From Centroberyx gerrardi (Eukaryota; Chordata; Actinopteri; Beryciformes; Berycidae): DNA of 64,000 nucleotides. Of the stretch, positions 46,134-64,000 are shown one piece after another. A program made the position numbers and the translations under genes. The DNA is taken from assembly GCF_048128805.1 (NCBI RefSeq), contig NC_136015.1, forward strand, positions 27,388,116-27,452,115. The letters are read 5' to 3'. How positions within the stretch are numbered: position 1 is the first letter of the stretch; the number at the start of each line of letters is the position of its first letter. The notes below the pieces were generated by a model that saw only the letters and a list, made by a program, of their open reading frames with translations, was not told the DNA's origin and made no database searches.

Positions 46134-47275
46134 CACTAAACCAAACTCCTTCATTTTATCCCTCAAATGTCCTTAGTTTCTCATTACATAAACATTAATT
46201 ATCCGTTAAAAATAACGGCTTTAAAAAAGTAAGATTAGTAGGCCTATCATGGGGTTTTAAGGGATTTATTCATGGGTTGATTCACAGAGATAGTAGAGTA
46301 TACAGGGTCATTAAGGGGAAATTAATGGAAAAGTTCCTGTCGCCCTGAATTTTTCATTAAATTAGAAAGTAAGGAGTCAAGATTAAAGGGGAGTTTAAGG
46401 AGGTTTCGATGGGATATTTTTTTTTATTTTAGTAATTAAATTAAATAATGAATTTAGCATTAATTAAGGGGTGAATTAATGTAAATTAATGAAAATGTAA
46501 GGTTATTTTAAGGGATTACTGGTTCGTAGACAAAACAAACTCCAAACCTGGTGCAACACTGTCTGCAGTCGCGTCTTTTTGCCACAAGATGTTGCAGTTA
46601 TTTAGTTAGAAATCAACATGGAACCACACTTTGTGTCCTAACCGCTGTTTGCCTTTGTGTCTAAATGCTTAATCCGCTTCAAAACACCTTATTTATGGAA
46701 CTTTTATTGAATTTCATAGGAACAGCCACTTCTTTATGTTTTCAGCCAATTATTTTTCCAGAGAGAGAAGTCAAAAGATCAAAAGTGTGGCAATTGTGTT
46801 TATTATTATGTAAGGAGTTGCATTTATAGTTAATTTTGCAGTTGTCATGAGGATTGATACATTCTCTACGAACCAGTAATCCCTTAAAATAACCTTAGTT
46901 GTATTAATGTACATTAATTCACCCCATATTTAATGCAAAATCCCCTTAAAATTAATTAAAGGAGTTATTAATGGAGGATGCCCCATCAAAACCTCCTTTA
47001 ACACACCTTAATTTTTGACTCTCTAATTTAATGTAAAATTCAGGGATACAGGAACTTCCTATTAATAACTCATTAATAACCTGTAAACCTGCACAAAAGA
47101 CATGAAAAATCCCTTAATTTCTAGAGTCTCTGTGAATGAACTCCCTTATAAATCCCTTATAAACCCATGACCTTACTGTTTTAAAGCTGTTATTTTTAAT
47201 GCATAATTAATGTTTGTGTAATGGAGAAATTAAGGACATTTCAGGGATAAAATTAAGGGGTTTGGTTTCATAGTG
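46134..47275. mobile_element. 1.14-kb foldback element, same family
   Basis: Starts CACTAAACCAAACTCCTTC and ends AAGGGGTTTGGTTTCATAGTG. The arms extend about 400 bp each (TAAGGTTATTTTAAGGGATT near 46500 pairs with AATCCCTTAAAATAACCTTA near 46880) around a centre of about 310 bp. The outer arm is shared with the 470-bp element. No transposase. Confidence 0.7.
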
Positions 47276-47593
47276 ATCTAAATGTAAATTTAATGTAGCT
47301 GCACCAGCTAACATTAAGCTAACAGCTAACAACACCAAAACTCCAAAAATGAATTGCATTTCTCATGAAACAGATATTGTACAATATTTGAATATTTGTA
47401 AGTGTGATTAAAGGTTATACAAATAAACTTGGCTTCACTTGATATATTTATGTATTTATTTATAAAATAATGGATTTAGACCCCAAAAATGTGCATCCTG
47501 TCATTGACCCAATTGGTAGGAAATGTAAATGAAGATGTGTGTTAACGGAGAAGCTCTCAGTAACGCGGAGCGTGCGGTCTGGTGGTCTGCAGG

Positions 47594-54617
<7,024 letters not shown>

Positions 54618-54722
54618 CAGTGAATAGATGCGGTCTGTGTTTGGTGTCGGTGAGTCACAGAACTCATGAATAATATCGATATGATCACATTTATTCTCCT
54701 CATCACACGGCCGTCTGTGCAG

Positions 54723-54728
54723 AATAAA
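54723..54728 (+). terminator. dnai2: poly(A) signal of dnai2
   Basis: AATAAA about 105 bp after the stop codon. Confidence 0.6.
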
Positions 54729-54839
54729 GGTTCCAGTAAAGTTGCAACAGCGATTGATCCTGAAATACGAACATCAGCTTTAGAGGGAATTGAACTCGCA
54801 ACCTCCGGCCTTCTGACTGACTTATAACATGCTATGATT

Positions 54840-55195
54840 CTGAGATGTGACCAAGTCAGCTTTGCTCGAGTCCCAAGTCAGTCTCAAGTCTCAAGTCAAG
54901 TCCCAAGTCTAAAATGTAGATTACCAAGTCAAGTCCAAGTCAAGTCCATGTCATTAATGTCAAGTCTCAAGTCTAAACAAACGAATCAAGTTTGATTTCT
55001 ATAATCAGTTTCAACTTCAATAAATTCAATCATTCCATACAAATTCAGAAAACAGAATTTAAATTCAGTCGTCTGCTCCCCAAGTCAAGTCCCAAGTCAC
55101 CAGAACCCAAGTCAAGTCTCAAGTCTTCTCTTCATGCATCAAGTCAAGTCTCAAGCAGTTAAAACTGACTTGAGTCCCCACATCTGTTATGATTA
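54840..55195. repeat. CAAGTC-rich dispersed repeat
   Basis: Multiple CAAGTC, TCAAGTCTCAAGTC and TCCCAAGTC units end in GACTTGAGTCCCCACATCTG. This is a familiar fish repeat with internal hexamer repetition, inserted 220 bp beyond the end of dnai2. Confidence 0.6.
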
Positions 55196-55714
55196 CATCA
55201 TGACATGCTTTGATACACTGAACATACTGTGACAGTCTGTGATAAACTACCGATGGACGATGCTTTGTGCCGATATTCAGTATCTTTACATTTTTCCATT
55301 TTCATGCCAAAATATGAGAAGGATTCAGTGTTTCCTGCTGAATTTTCTCCTCATCAGGATGGAAAAGTCTCTGAAACATTTAGAGCGTCATGAGAAACTA
55401 AAACTCTCCACTGAAACCAGACTGATGAAATTCTGTTAGGGTTAGCAGCTCTTTAAGGCATCAATATCCAAAACACATTATTGAACAATTAAACAAATAC
55501 GTAAAATGTGCAAAGGCAGCTGCGGTCAGGAGGAAACAGAGGAGACCGACACAGACACACCAACATCAGTCTAACTTCCCTCTGACCTGCAGCATGTTGC
55601 TGCTTCTAAACATCATTTACAACATTTTTACAGTAGTATCAAACATTAAACAAGAAATACTCACTTGAGGTTTAATTTAATCTTTTTATTTTCACCCTTT
55701 GCGACAAAATGTTT
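55196..55714. other. no gene seen
   Basis: Intergenic stretch with no recognised coding or repeat content. Confidence 0.3.
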
Positions 55715-56186
55715 GGTCACAGTGCGATGTTGGTGAGCAGCCACGCTGGAGAGAAACCGCACCGCTGCACAGCCACAACTGCCTGTTCATTTCCTCACTG
55801 ACAAATACAAACTATGTCATGAATAACTGACTGTATGAACTTTACCTGAACAGTGTTTTTAGTGAGATAATATTATAAACTAAAACCTACAATAAAATCC
55901 ATCGCAGTAAAACACTGGAACATGTTTTAGATTCTTTAGCAGCCTGCAAGTGATTACAAGCAAAAGACCATTCAGTTTTTATCTAGAAATGGAATTCCTG
56001 TCATGTTTCAGTCAATATTCAGTTCTCATATTCATTGTGGATTTATACTGTAATCGGACTGGTACTTGCTGAGTTACAGAGTTGTTAGTTCTCCATCCAT
56101 ACATTCATACTTTTGTTTTTCTTCAAATCAGACTGAATAATTTAATATAATGCCACTGGTCACATGACAGCTGCACGACTGTTCTA

Positions 56187-56224
<38 letters not shown>

Positions 56225-56416
56225 GCACAAACCTTTAGTTTAGAAAATATTCTTGTTCTAGTTTCTTTGGGGGTTTTTTGTCTTATTTTATTTTCATTGT
56301 CCCTCATTTCTAGTCCATTTATTCACTTTATCTGTTTTTTTTAATTTATGTACATATTATTTTCCTTACTGGAAGCACATTGTACCCTTGCTTTTGTAAA
56401 GGGCCGTACAAATAAA
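55715..56416 (+). pseudogene. relic of a plus-strand zinc-finger gene: finger scrap and 3' UTR
   Basis: At about 55715-55790 the plus strand reads FGHSAMLVSSHAGEKPHRC, a decayed finger end plus linker plus next-finger start. After about 200 bp comes sequence homologous to the 3' UTR of unit A (GGAATTCCTGTCATG, CATATTCATTGTGGATTTA, GTCACATGACAGCTG), ending with AATAAA at 56411-56416. The opposite orientation to A-G indicates an inverted lost unit. A (CA)n tract lies inside at about 56190-56223. Confidence 0.6.
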
Positions 56417-56469
56417 CGTTATGATGCCAATGATAATTATTATCATCAAATTTCTGTCCATGTCTTGTG

Positions 56470-57657
56470 TTTCCAGTCACTCGACGGGTTTGGAGATCAG
56501 GATATCTACAGGCTTTAAAACGTCTTTGAAAAGTCTTAATGATCTAAATTTAAGAACTTGAAAAGTATTAAAATGTCTTAAATACAATTTTTAGAGGTTT
56601 TAATGTTTTTTTCACATGTAATGACAGGCTTATTCTTTTAATTGTTTCATTTTGATGCAGCTCTAAAGATCATGTTCACTCTGAGTCAATACAGTCCAGG
56701 GTTAAAACAATATGGGAAGCAGGTTTTGTTTTCATCACATCAGCTTTAACAAACACAGTTGGATTTCATGTCTTTGCTTACACTGTCTATAGTTTCATAA
56801 ATCAGGCGTTTTCAATCAGAAAGAGATTGTTTTTGACAGATTTAGGTTTCTTTATCTTGGTTGTTAAATTGTTCTTAAATTTAATTCCAAGTACCATTAA
56901 AAGGTCTTAAAAAGTCTTAAATACTGCTTTTTTAAAACATGTCGAGTTGGCATTTAGAAATATGAGTAATGTTGTGCACAATAAACAGACACAGTGTTTC
57001 TTTCAATGGCAGAAATGACTCTTGAGTAACAGCATTTTTGGAATACTGTGTTTTCCTCTGCACAGCTCATCATCAATTTGCAGCATTTAAAAAGTAATTC
57101 TTTTACATTTTTACACATTAATGAAAACCAACTGATACAGAACATCAGTAGAAAACAGTTTTTAATGCTTCACACAAAGCTATAGACAGACGGACATCAC
57201 CAGATCAACTAACATGTGTCACTACAACTTAACTCTCAGATGTTTCAAACAACCAATATATTTCTATCAAATGACAAGACTGATCTGCGTGAGATGAAAA
57301 CATCTTAACATCTGGGTAATCTTGCTACTTACTACTCAGGAAAGTGTAAAAAAACAACAGAGGAACGCTTTATCATGAAACTGGTGGTTTTCCTTGTGAT
57401 CCTCATCTCAGGTTTTCGGTACTGTGGGGATTGAACAGCAGCAAAATCCTCCTCATTTAATATTTAATCAGTCACTCTTAGCAATTCAGACAGGCTGTGT
57501 TTCCCTTATGGAAAACTTCATGATGGTAAAACAAATTTAGAAATACCATTCTCACTTCCAACAAGGGAAGTGAATGTGAAAAAGAAAGTGTTTCAGTATA
57601 TTTCCGGTTGAAACTGGAAGTTGGGGCGGCTTTACTTAAGTGAAGCAGTTTGTGAAA
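56470..57657. other. 3' flank of unit G; no other gene seen
   Basis: AT-rich sequence with AGTCTTAAA / AAAAGTCTTAAAT near-repeats at 56530-56930. No coding content recognised. Confidence 0.3.
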
Positions 57658-58883
57658 TCAGCGGCTGCTGCTCTCAGGACATTTATGGCTTTTCAGATGC
57701 GGCATCTGCTTGAATCTCTTCCCACAGCTGCTACACCTGTACGGTTTCTCCCCGGTGTGCACTCTGCTGTGTTTCTGCAGAGTTCCTTTTTCGCTGAAAC
57801 TTTTCCCACAGACGGAGCAGCTGAACGGTTTCTCCCCTGTGTGGAGTCTTGTGTGTGTGATCAGCGTTCCCCTCCGACTGAAACTCTTCTCACACACCGA
57901 GCAGCTGAAGGGTTTCTCTCCTGTGTGACTCCTCATGTGAGTTCCCACCGCTCCGCTCTGGCTGAACCGTTTATCGCACAGCGAGCAGCTGAAGGGTTTC
58001 TCCAACGTATGACTCCTCATGTGACTCTGCATATTTTCCCTCTGACTAAACGTTTTGCTGCAAACTGAACAACTGAAGGGTTTCTCTCCTGTGTGACTTC
58101 TTATGTGTGTCTGTAAATTTTGCTTTTGGACAAATCTTTTACCACAAACTGCGCAGGCGAAGGGTTTCTCTCCAGTGTGAGTTCTCATGTGTCTTTCAAA
58201 ATCCACAATAGAACCGGATATTTTACCACAAACGCTGCAGGTCCTGTGAGACTGAAGGTGCCGTTTCAAACTTTCTGTGGGCTCCAACTGTTTTCCACAC
58301 AAACCACAATCTGCTGAATGGACATGAACATGCCGCACTAAAGAAGACTTTTTAGGAAAAACCTTTCCACACACTTCACAGCGAGGTCCAGATGGTGCTA
58401 AATCTGACTGAGGTTCTCTAGTCTCCTTCCAATCATCATCACTGTCTTCAGTCTCAGGTTCAGGAGAGTCTGAAGTCTTGCCATCACTAGTTGGTTGTAA
58501 ATGACTAGCTGGATCTAAGTTCCTGGCTGGTTCTGATACTCCACAGTCCTCTCCATCAGCTTCTGTTTTCATCTGTTCAGTTGAGCTGCTGGCTAGAGGC
58601 TCTGCCTCTCTGTTCTCCTCAGTTTGGCTTTGATGAAGCTGTGAGGACTGAGGTTTCTCTTCATCATCTTCACTCTTCACAGGGACAGGAGTGAACGGGA
58701 ACTCGGTGATATCGGCCTCCTCCGGCCCTTGAAGCTGCTCTCCCTCCTGACTGGTCCAGAGTTCCTCCTGTTCCTCTTTAATGTGTGGGGGCTCTGGGTC
58801 CTCCTGGTCCAGACTGGGGCTCCAGTCCTGCTGCTCAGGGGGAACCTCTTCTTCACTGACCAGCAGCTGCTTGGTGAAGGCGT
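57658..58883 (-). CDS. C2H2 zinc-finger protein, unit G, exon 2
   Basis: Starts after CCCTCTAG at 58884 in phase 1, with a different first stretch ([19 protein letters not shown]) from the other units. The acidic region has IKEE, VKSE and MKTE. Nine fingers follow. The first three are spaced irregularly, without TGEKP linkers (RCEVC, then DCGLC, then TCSVC). Fingers 4-8 are regular with TGEKP or TLEKP linkers. The ninth is atypical (SHKCPESSSR). Contact residues for 4-8 are QQNT, QENS, QGAT, RGTT and EGTK. The nucleotide sequence of the fingers is more GC-rich than in A-F, indicating an older, slower-evolving member. Confidence 0.9.
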
Positions 58884-59968
58884 CTAGAGGGAAGAGCAAA
58901 AAAAATGTGAACAATTACCCTTAAATCTAAAATACACTTATGCAGTTTGATTTTGGTCAAACATTTCAGTGGCGTTTCAGTTCAGAACAGACTGAACTCT
59001 ACTTTGAATAAATGGACAACAGCGCTGGTCAGAAAATAAAGCCTCTTTGTTCCTGTCATGGTCATCCATATGTAAATTTTATTTTGGCCACAATAATTAT
59101 TACTTTTATTTGTTAGTATTGTATATACTATTTACATTTTACATTATTTTTTTTACATTTTTCTATTTCTTTTTACATTTTTCTACTTTTTACATTTTTC
59201 TTATTCTTATTTGTCTTCTAGGAAAGGCTGAGCAGCAACACCAACTCCCCCAAATGATTGTAGCATAAGATGTTTTGAAAGAGCGCTGCAGGCAGAAAGG
59301 AGCTGAAGCAGCATGTTGTGATGAAGCGGCTGTTTGCAGCACAACTTGATGTGAAGACATTTCTCTGTGCAGAAGAAGAAAACATTTATCCTGCTGAAGT
59401 GTCAAGAAGAGCAAGTCACTGAATCCCTACCAGCTCCAGACCCTGACGTCTGACCTCTGACCCCTTGGGAGGGGGCAACTGGGGGTCAATTTCTTATCAT
59501 GAATTAAAACAGGACTACAGGGATGAAGGCGTCTGTTCTTTCTGAATAACGGCCCGCGCTGTTCCGGCTCTCATCACGTCACTCTGCAGCAGAAGTCCGG
59601 TCGATTTAGTTGATTTTCTAATCAGATTAAATGGCGACACCTTGTGGCAAAAATACGTCACTGCAGACAGTCCTGCTGGAAGCCGCTGATTATTGTTTGG
59701 CTTGTAATAAAATCAATATTTAGAGTCAAATGATGATTGTCTCTGGTTAGCAGCGGTGTGATGAGCAGGATAATGAACAGCGAGCCTCGGCTTCACGTCG
59801 GGTTTATTTTGCTGTAATCGGGCTGGATGGACATTAATAATTTATTAAGAGCAGATATTGTGCTACAGTTCTGGGTATGACGTCTGCTCTGCCCCGCTAC
59901 TTCATTATCATTATGAACCCACAGAGGAACCAGAGGAACCCGCTGCTGGATGCGGGTCTTGGTTTTAC
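58884..59968 (-). other. intron of unit G, homologous to the intron of unit H
   Basis: Segments 58890-59060 and 59220-59400 match, in inverted orientation, 63727-64000 and about 61880-62260 in the first intron of unit H. Examples are the block CAAATGATTGTAGCAT and GTAGAGTTCAGTCTGTTCTG. It therefore documents the inverted G/H pair. Confidence 0.6.
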
Positions 59969-60041
59969 CGACCGGTCCTGCAGGACTTGATTTTGGAGAC
60001 GATGAGCAGCAGCCTCCGGCGGCCCGCCTCCATCTGAACAC
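59969..60041 (-). CDS. candidate alternative exon 1 of unit G
   Basis: No coiled-coil module was found upstream of G. This 73-nt candidate has an ATG at 60041, 24 codons plus one base, and a donor CGGTCG|GTAAAA (59969/59968) in phase 1, matching exon 2. It would encode MFRWRRAAGGCCSSSPKS plus six residues, with no known domain. The phase match and position next to a GC-rich promoter-like stretch are the only support. Confidence 0.3.
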
Positions 60042-60245
60042 CCAGCTGCTGTTTCAGTCTGTTTCAGCCGTCCTGCCCGGGACTGAAGCACCGACACCGA
60101 ACACCGCTCCGTTACCGGCTGTAACGGCGCGTGTCGCCCGTTCACTGTCTGTCCGCACTCAAACACTTTCACACAAATCACAGTAAACAGGCGTTTCAGA
60201 TTAGCGGCTAGGCTAACGAGCTAACGTTAGTATTTTCGAAGATGA
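60042..60245 (-). promoter_or_regulatory. putative promoter of unit G
   Basis: CpG-containing stretch with TTAGCGGCTAGGCTAACG and GCTAACGTTAG, similar in style to the sequence just before unit H exon 1 (GTTAGCGGGTTAGCGTGC). Start site not determined. Confidence 0.35.
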
Positions 60246-61383
60246 CGTGATGACGTTGTCACGTCGCCTCCTGAACATCACGTCCCTTGATTGTATTTCC
60301 ATTCAACAGTTCTTCTCCTTTTATTATTGGAAATAAGAAAAGTGATGTCATCTTAAAACACTATGATCATGTTTTAATTGCAAGACTGATTGTCATTACA
60401 ATATTTATGTATTTATTTATCTATCTACTTGTTCATCTATTCATGCTGAGATTGTTTTCTAATCTTTATGTATTTTTGTGTAATTCTAATGAATGTATTG
60501 GTGTGTGATATGTTTATTTATTGTTATATTGGCAACGCCTGTAATTTTCTACATTTGTCAAGTCAAGTCTATTTATTGCCGATAGCTCTTCATCACAAGC
60601 ATTGTCTAAGTTTGTCTTGATTCATAAAAAATATATATTTATCAAGACTAACGACATTTTTCATAACCAATAAGGTCAAGAACATAACTCGGTATATTCT
60701 ATCCATACAATAAACCTACATTTTTCTCAAAATCGTGTTCAAATGTTCAAAAGAGAACAGATAAGAAGATCAGCAGCTCTTATTTGCTCATTAATAAGCT
60801 GTGATTGATTTGTGAACTGTCACTTCATGTTCCGAATTTGTCCATATTTCTTGGAAAATATTTCACCAGCCAAGCGAAATTCATGAACACGAAAACTGAA
60901 AAAAAAAACAGGAAAACAGCTCACATCTAGTTGTATGACTAGAATAAAACCGTTAGTAGTAAAAGGCTTTATCACCTGTCAACGTTTAAATACGTCAACC
61001 CGTTAGAATGATTATTTTACTGTAGTTTTTCCTCATTTCGCTGGCACAACTGTTGGTATCTGTTCTCTACATTTTATTATTGGGATAGTTTCTGCAAGAA
61101 TGAGATTTCCGGTCCTTTCATTTCAGAATAAAAGCGTAATTTGAAGAAATCCACAGCACCCAAATATTGACTACAAAAACATTATTTTGCACAAAAAACA
61201 ATAGATTAAGCAAAATACCTCCACAATAAAAATAATGTTTTCATATGCTAATAATTTGTTGTAATCCTTTTGATAGAACTTGTACACTTTTATTTTGAAG
61301 GCCGAACGCCCAAACAGGAAGTCTTAATATCGGTCATCCCGGGCACTTTATCTGGTGTCACAACAAACGCACTCCGGCGGAAG
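60246..61383. other. divergent intergenic region between G and H; no gene seen
   Basis: AT-rich. A piece near 60555-60610 (AAGTCAAGTCTATTTATTGC) resembles a LINE 3' end. No coding content. Confidence 0.3.
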
Positions 61384-61486
61384 TAAACAGACAAAGTGAA
61401 GCCCGTCCGCTCGCGACGTTAGCGGGTTAGCGTGCTAACGAATCGTTTCTCCGCCACAGTTTCCCCTCTTTGCTTTTTGTCTGGAA
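61384..61486 (+). promoter_or_regulatory. putative promoter/5' UTR of unit H
   Basis: GC-rich stretch with CTCGCGACGTTAGCGGGTTA directly before the ATG at 61487. It does not share the A-D cassette. Confidence 0.35.
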
Positions 61487-61679
61487 ATGGCGCGCGTGCA
61501 GAAGCTGAGAGTGTTCGTCAACCAGCGGCTGCACGCGGCGGTCGAGGAGATTTTCGGGGTTTTTGAAAAGACGATAGCTAAGTACGAACAGGAAGCCGCG
61601 CTGTCCCAGGAGGTGATCGCTCGCCAGCACGCGCTGCTGTGCGCGGTGCTCAAACCTCAGATGCAGCTGCCGACAGTAG
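61487..61679 (+). CDS. zinc-finger unit H, exon 1 (coiled-coil module)
   Basis: The only unit of the family on the plus strand. ATG at 61487, 64 codons plus one base exactly as in A, B and D; donor ACAGTAG|GTTTGT. The protein (MARVQKLRVFVNQRLHAAVE, then EIFGVFEKTIAKYEQE and MQLPTV) is clearly the same module but more diverged than A-F. Exon 2 is not in the window. The 3' end of its intron is present up to the last base, so exon 2 should start a few tens of bases beyond position 64000. Confidence 0.75.
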
Positions 61680-62313
61680 GTTTGTAAAACTTAAAAGCTC
61701 CTTGACCGTTTACTCTTGCCATGTGTGTCTTTATTAAAAGTATTTAAAGAAAAGTTAGGTAAGGTTTGCTGTTGTTATTCTCTAACCCCCTCTCGTCTCC
61801 ACCGAGCAGCTGGACCTTCATATTTCTTTCCAAGTCACTTTGTTAGAGACCCGAGGACGCGCTGCTGTGCTTCAGACAGTGGAGTCCAGTGGAAAAACAC
61901 ACTGGTTCAGAGTTTGAAATAGCAGTGAAGATGCAGTGAGACTTCACGGTGTTTTTCTTTTGAAGACCTGAAGAAAATGTCATTAAAAAGGTTCTGCTCC
62001 CTCTGAAGGGACTCTGTAGACCTAAAGACCGCCTCAGAGTTCTCATCTTATTCAGTAAGACGTTTCTACAAATCAAGTTGTGGCGCAAACTGCTGCTTCA
62101 TCACCAGATGCAAATTTAAACAGCTGCTGTAATCCACCAAGCTGCTTTCTGACTGCTGCTGACGAAGCTGCATCCGGTCTGAGCGGATTTGGGCGAAGTC
62201 TTCACACCTCCTTTCATCTCATGCTACAATCATTTGTTGGAGTTGGTTTTGCAAACTAACTAACTGTCACCTGGATGAAATAATGAGATTTACAGAGAAT
62301 TTCTATGCGTTAA

Positions 62314-63716
62314 CTGACGAAAGAGACCGGAGTAGCAAAGAGGTGCTACACTGATGAGCTGAAAAACAGGTTTTCAGCCAACGACCCGGCATCAGTGTGG
62401 AGAGGCCAGCAGGAAATCACCGACTGCAGGAGACCTTCCCCCCACCCTGGGGAGAACCTTCAACTGGCCAACGACCTGAATGTGTTTTACTGCAGGTTTG
62501 ATAGGCCCACATTCACACCCCACACCCACTCCGACCACATCAAACAACCATCTGCACCCCCTCCCCCCTCCCCACTGACCCCCCCACCTGCACTCAGGAT
62601 CTGTGAAGAGGATGTGAGACAGAAGACCAGGAAGGCACCAGGCCCAGACGGCGTGTCACCCTCTTGCCTGAAAGTCTGTGCTGCCCCCATCTTTCCACAG
62701 ATCTTCAACAGATCACTGGAGCTGTGTGATGTCCCCTCCTGCTTCAAACGCTCCACTATCATCCCGGTCCCCAAGAAACCCTCTATCACAGGATTAAATG
62801 ACTACAGGCCCCTCGCCCTGACGTCTGTGGTCATGAAATCCTTCGAGAGACAGGTGTCGGCCCACCTGAAAGACATCACAGGCCGCCTGCTGGACCCCCT
62901 GCAGTGTGCCTACCGGGCAAACAGGTCAGTGGATGATGCGGTCAACACGGGACTGCACTACATCCTGCAACACCTCGACTCCCCAGGGACATACGCAAGG
63001 ATCCTGTTTGTGGACTTCAGCTCGGGGGTTCAACACCATCATCCCAGAAATCCTCCGCTCCAAACTCACCCGGCTCGCTGTGCCGGCCTCCACCTGTCAG
63101 CGGATCACAGACTTCCTGACAGACAGGAGGCAGCAGGTGAGGCTGGGGAAAATCACATCCAGCACCCGGACAGTCAGCACTGGGATGTGTGCTCTCCCCT
63201 CTGCTCTTCTCCCTCGACACAAACGACTGCACCTCAGGAGACCCATCTGTCAAACTCCTGAACTTTGCAGACGACACAACGGTCATCGGCCTCATCCGGG
63301 ACGGTGACGAGTCTGCATACAGACGGGCGGTTGAACGGCCGGCCCTCTGGTGTGGTCGTAACAACCTGGAGCCGAACAAGCTCAACACTGTGGAGATGAC
63401 GGTGGACTTCAGGAGGAGCCCCCCAACACTGCCCCCCCCTCACCATACTCAACAGCACCGTGTCTGCTGTGGAAACCTTCAGGTTTCTGGGATCCACATA
63501 TATATACTTTTTTTTTTATGCTTTTTTATATATAAGCATATTTGTACATAGTAGTTAGATGTTTAGGTTTACCTCTGTTCATTTTGTTGTCCTTGTTTTT
63601 AGCTGTATATTTATTCTGTGTAAGTATATTGAGAGCAACGAAAAAACCGGAGTCAAATTCCTTGTATGTGTACATACTTGGCCAATAAAGCTGATTCTGA
63701 TCTGATTCTGATTAAC
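62314..63716 (+). mobile_element. 5'-truncated LINE in intron 1 of unit H
   Basis: The frame opens with ELKNRFSANDPASVWRGQQE-like sequence and continues with reverse-transcriptase blocks KAPGPDGVSPSCLKVC, FKRSTIIPVPKKPSITGLND, YRPLALTSVVMKSFE and ILFVDFSSG. After a frameshift come FNTIIPEILRSKL and FLTDRRQQVRLGK, then another frameshift and LLNFADDTTVIGLI with LNTVEMTVDFRRSPP. The 3' UTR ends with CTTGGCCAATAAAGCTGATT and short repeats. Motifs fit a Rex1/CR1-like fish LINE. Two frameshifts make it inactive. Confidence 0.85.
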
Positions 63717-63726
63717 ATAACAGGTG

Positions 63727-64000
63727 CAAAGAGGCTTTATTTTCTGACTAGCCATTGGACCGTTAGTGAATAGCTTGGTTTTCTGATTTGGTGGTTTTGG
63801 TGATACGGTGCACGCTCTTACCTGTGCAAACCATCACCTGATCTGAGTCAAAGTAGAGTTCAGTCTGTTCTGCTTCACCGCTGAAACACCAGTGAAGTGT
63901 GAGAAGACAAAGCAGAGGAAGATACCAAAAAGTGTGAATGTCACAAACATCTCACTGTTACTGTGTGATCAGGATGTGTTTTACATTTAATGTTAATTGT
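63727..64000 (+). other. 3' end of unit H intron 1
   Basis: Resumes homology to the intron of unit G after the LINE: CAAAGAGGCTTTATTTTCTG, then TCAAAGTAGAGTTCAGTCTG, and at the very edge GTGTTTTACATTTAATGTTA against GTGTATTTTAGATTTAAGGG in G. In G the acceptor lies 27 bp after the point where this window ends. Confidence 0.6.

Overview
This window is from a ray-finned fish, probably a percomorph teleost. The evidence is spliced genes with GT-AG introns, an intact axonemal dynein gene (dnai2), and a teleost mix of mobile elements: Tc1 ends, hAT miniature elements, Penelope-like, BEL/Pao and Gmr1-like Ty3/gypsy elements, several LINE families and a tRNA-derived SINE. No bacterial features, CRISPR arrays, rRNA or tRNA genes were seen.

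The main content is a tandem cluster of one C2H2 zinc-finger family. It is built from a repeated unit, mostly on the minus strand: a promoter cassette, a short first coding exon with a predicted coiled coil, a phase-1 intron, and a second exon with a Gln/Glu/Ser-rich acidic region followed by 6-9 fingers. I call the units A (3.2-6.7 kb), B (11.3-12.9 kb, frameshifted), C (18.7-24.8 kb, no fingers), D (30.6-32.0 kb), E (36.2-38.4 kb), F (42.6-44.8 kb), G (57.7-60.0 kb) and H (first exon only, plus strand, 61.5 kb). Broken relics of further units lie at 0.5, 14.3, 32.8 and 55.7-56.4 kb. None of the units has a KRAB, BTB or SCAN domain.

Unit C is the most unusual. Its acidic exon runs into a second coiled-coil module instead of fingers. 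It ends at a phase-1 splice donor. Just downstream on the same strand lie an acidic exon entered in phase 1 and a full-length piggyBac-type transposase exon with all three catalytic aspartates. The four exons join in frame (2664 nt, 887 residues), which predicts a zinc-finger-family N-terminus fused to a transposase.

Between F and G is dnai2 (outer dynein arm intermediate chain 2), plus strand, 12 coding exons, 595 residues. Its introns are rich in microsatellites, and two X-box-like RFX motifs lie upstream between two large foldback elements. The rest is transposon debris: a Penelope-like element (8-10.4 kb), LINEs (13.3, 26-29.8, 62.3-63.7 kb), BEL/Pao (33.3-34.4 kb), a Gmr1-like gypsy element (39.3-41.3 kb), hAT and Tc1 pieces (16-17 kb), and foldbacks (45.3-47.3 kb). 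Several insertions are shared by, or differ between, zinc-finger units, so they help order the duplications.
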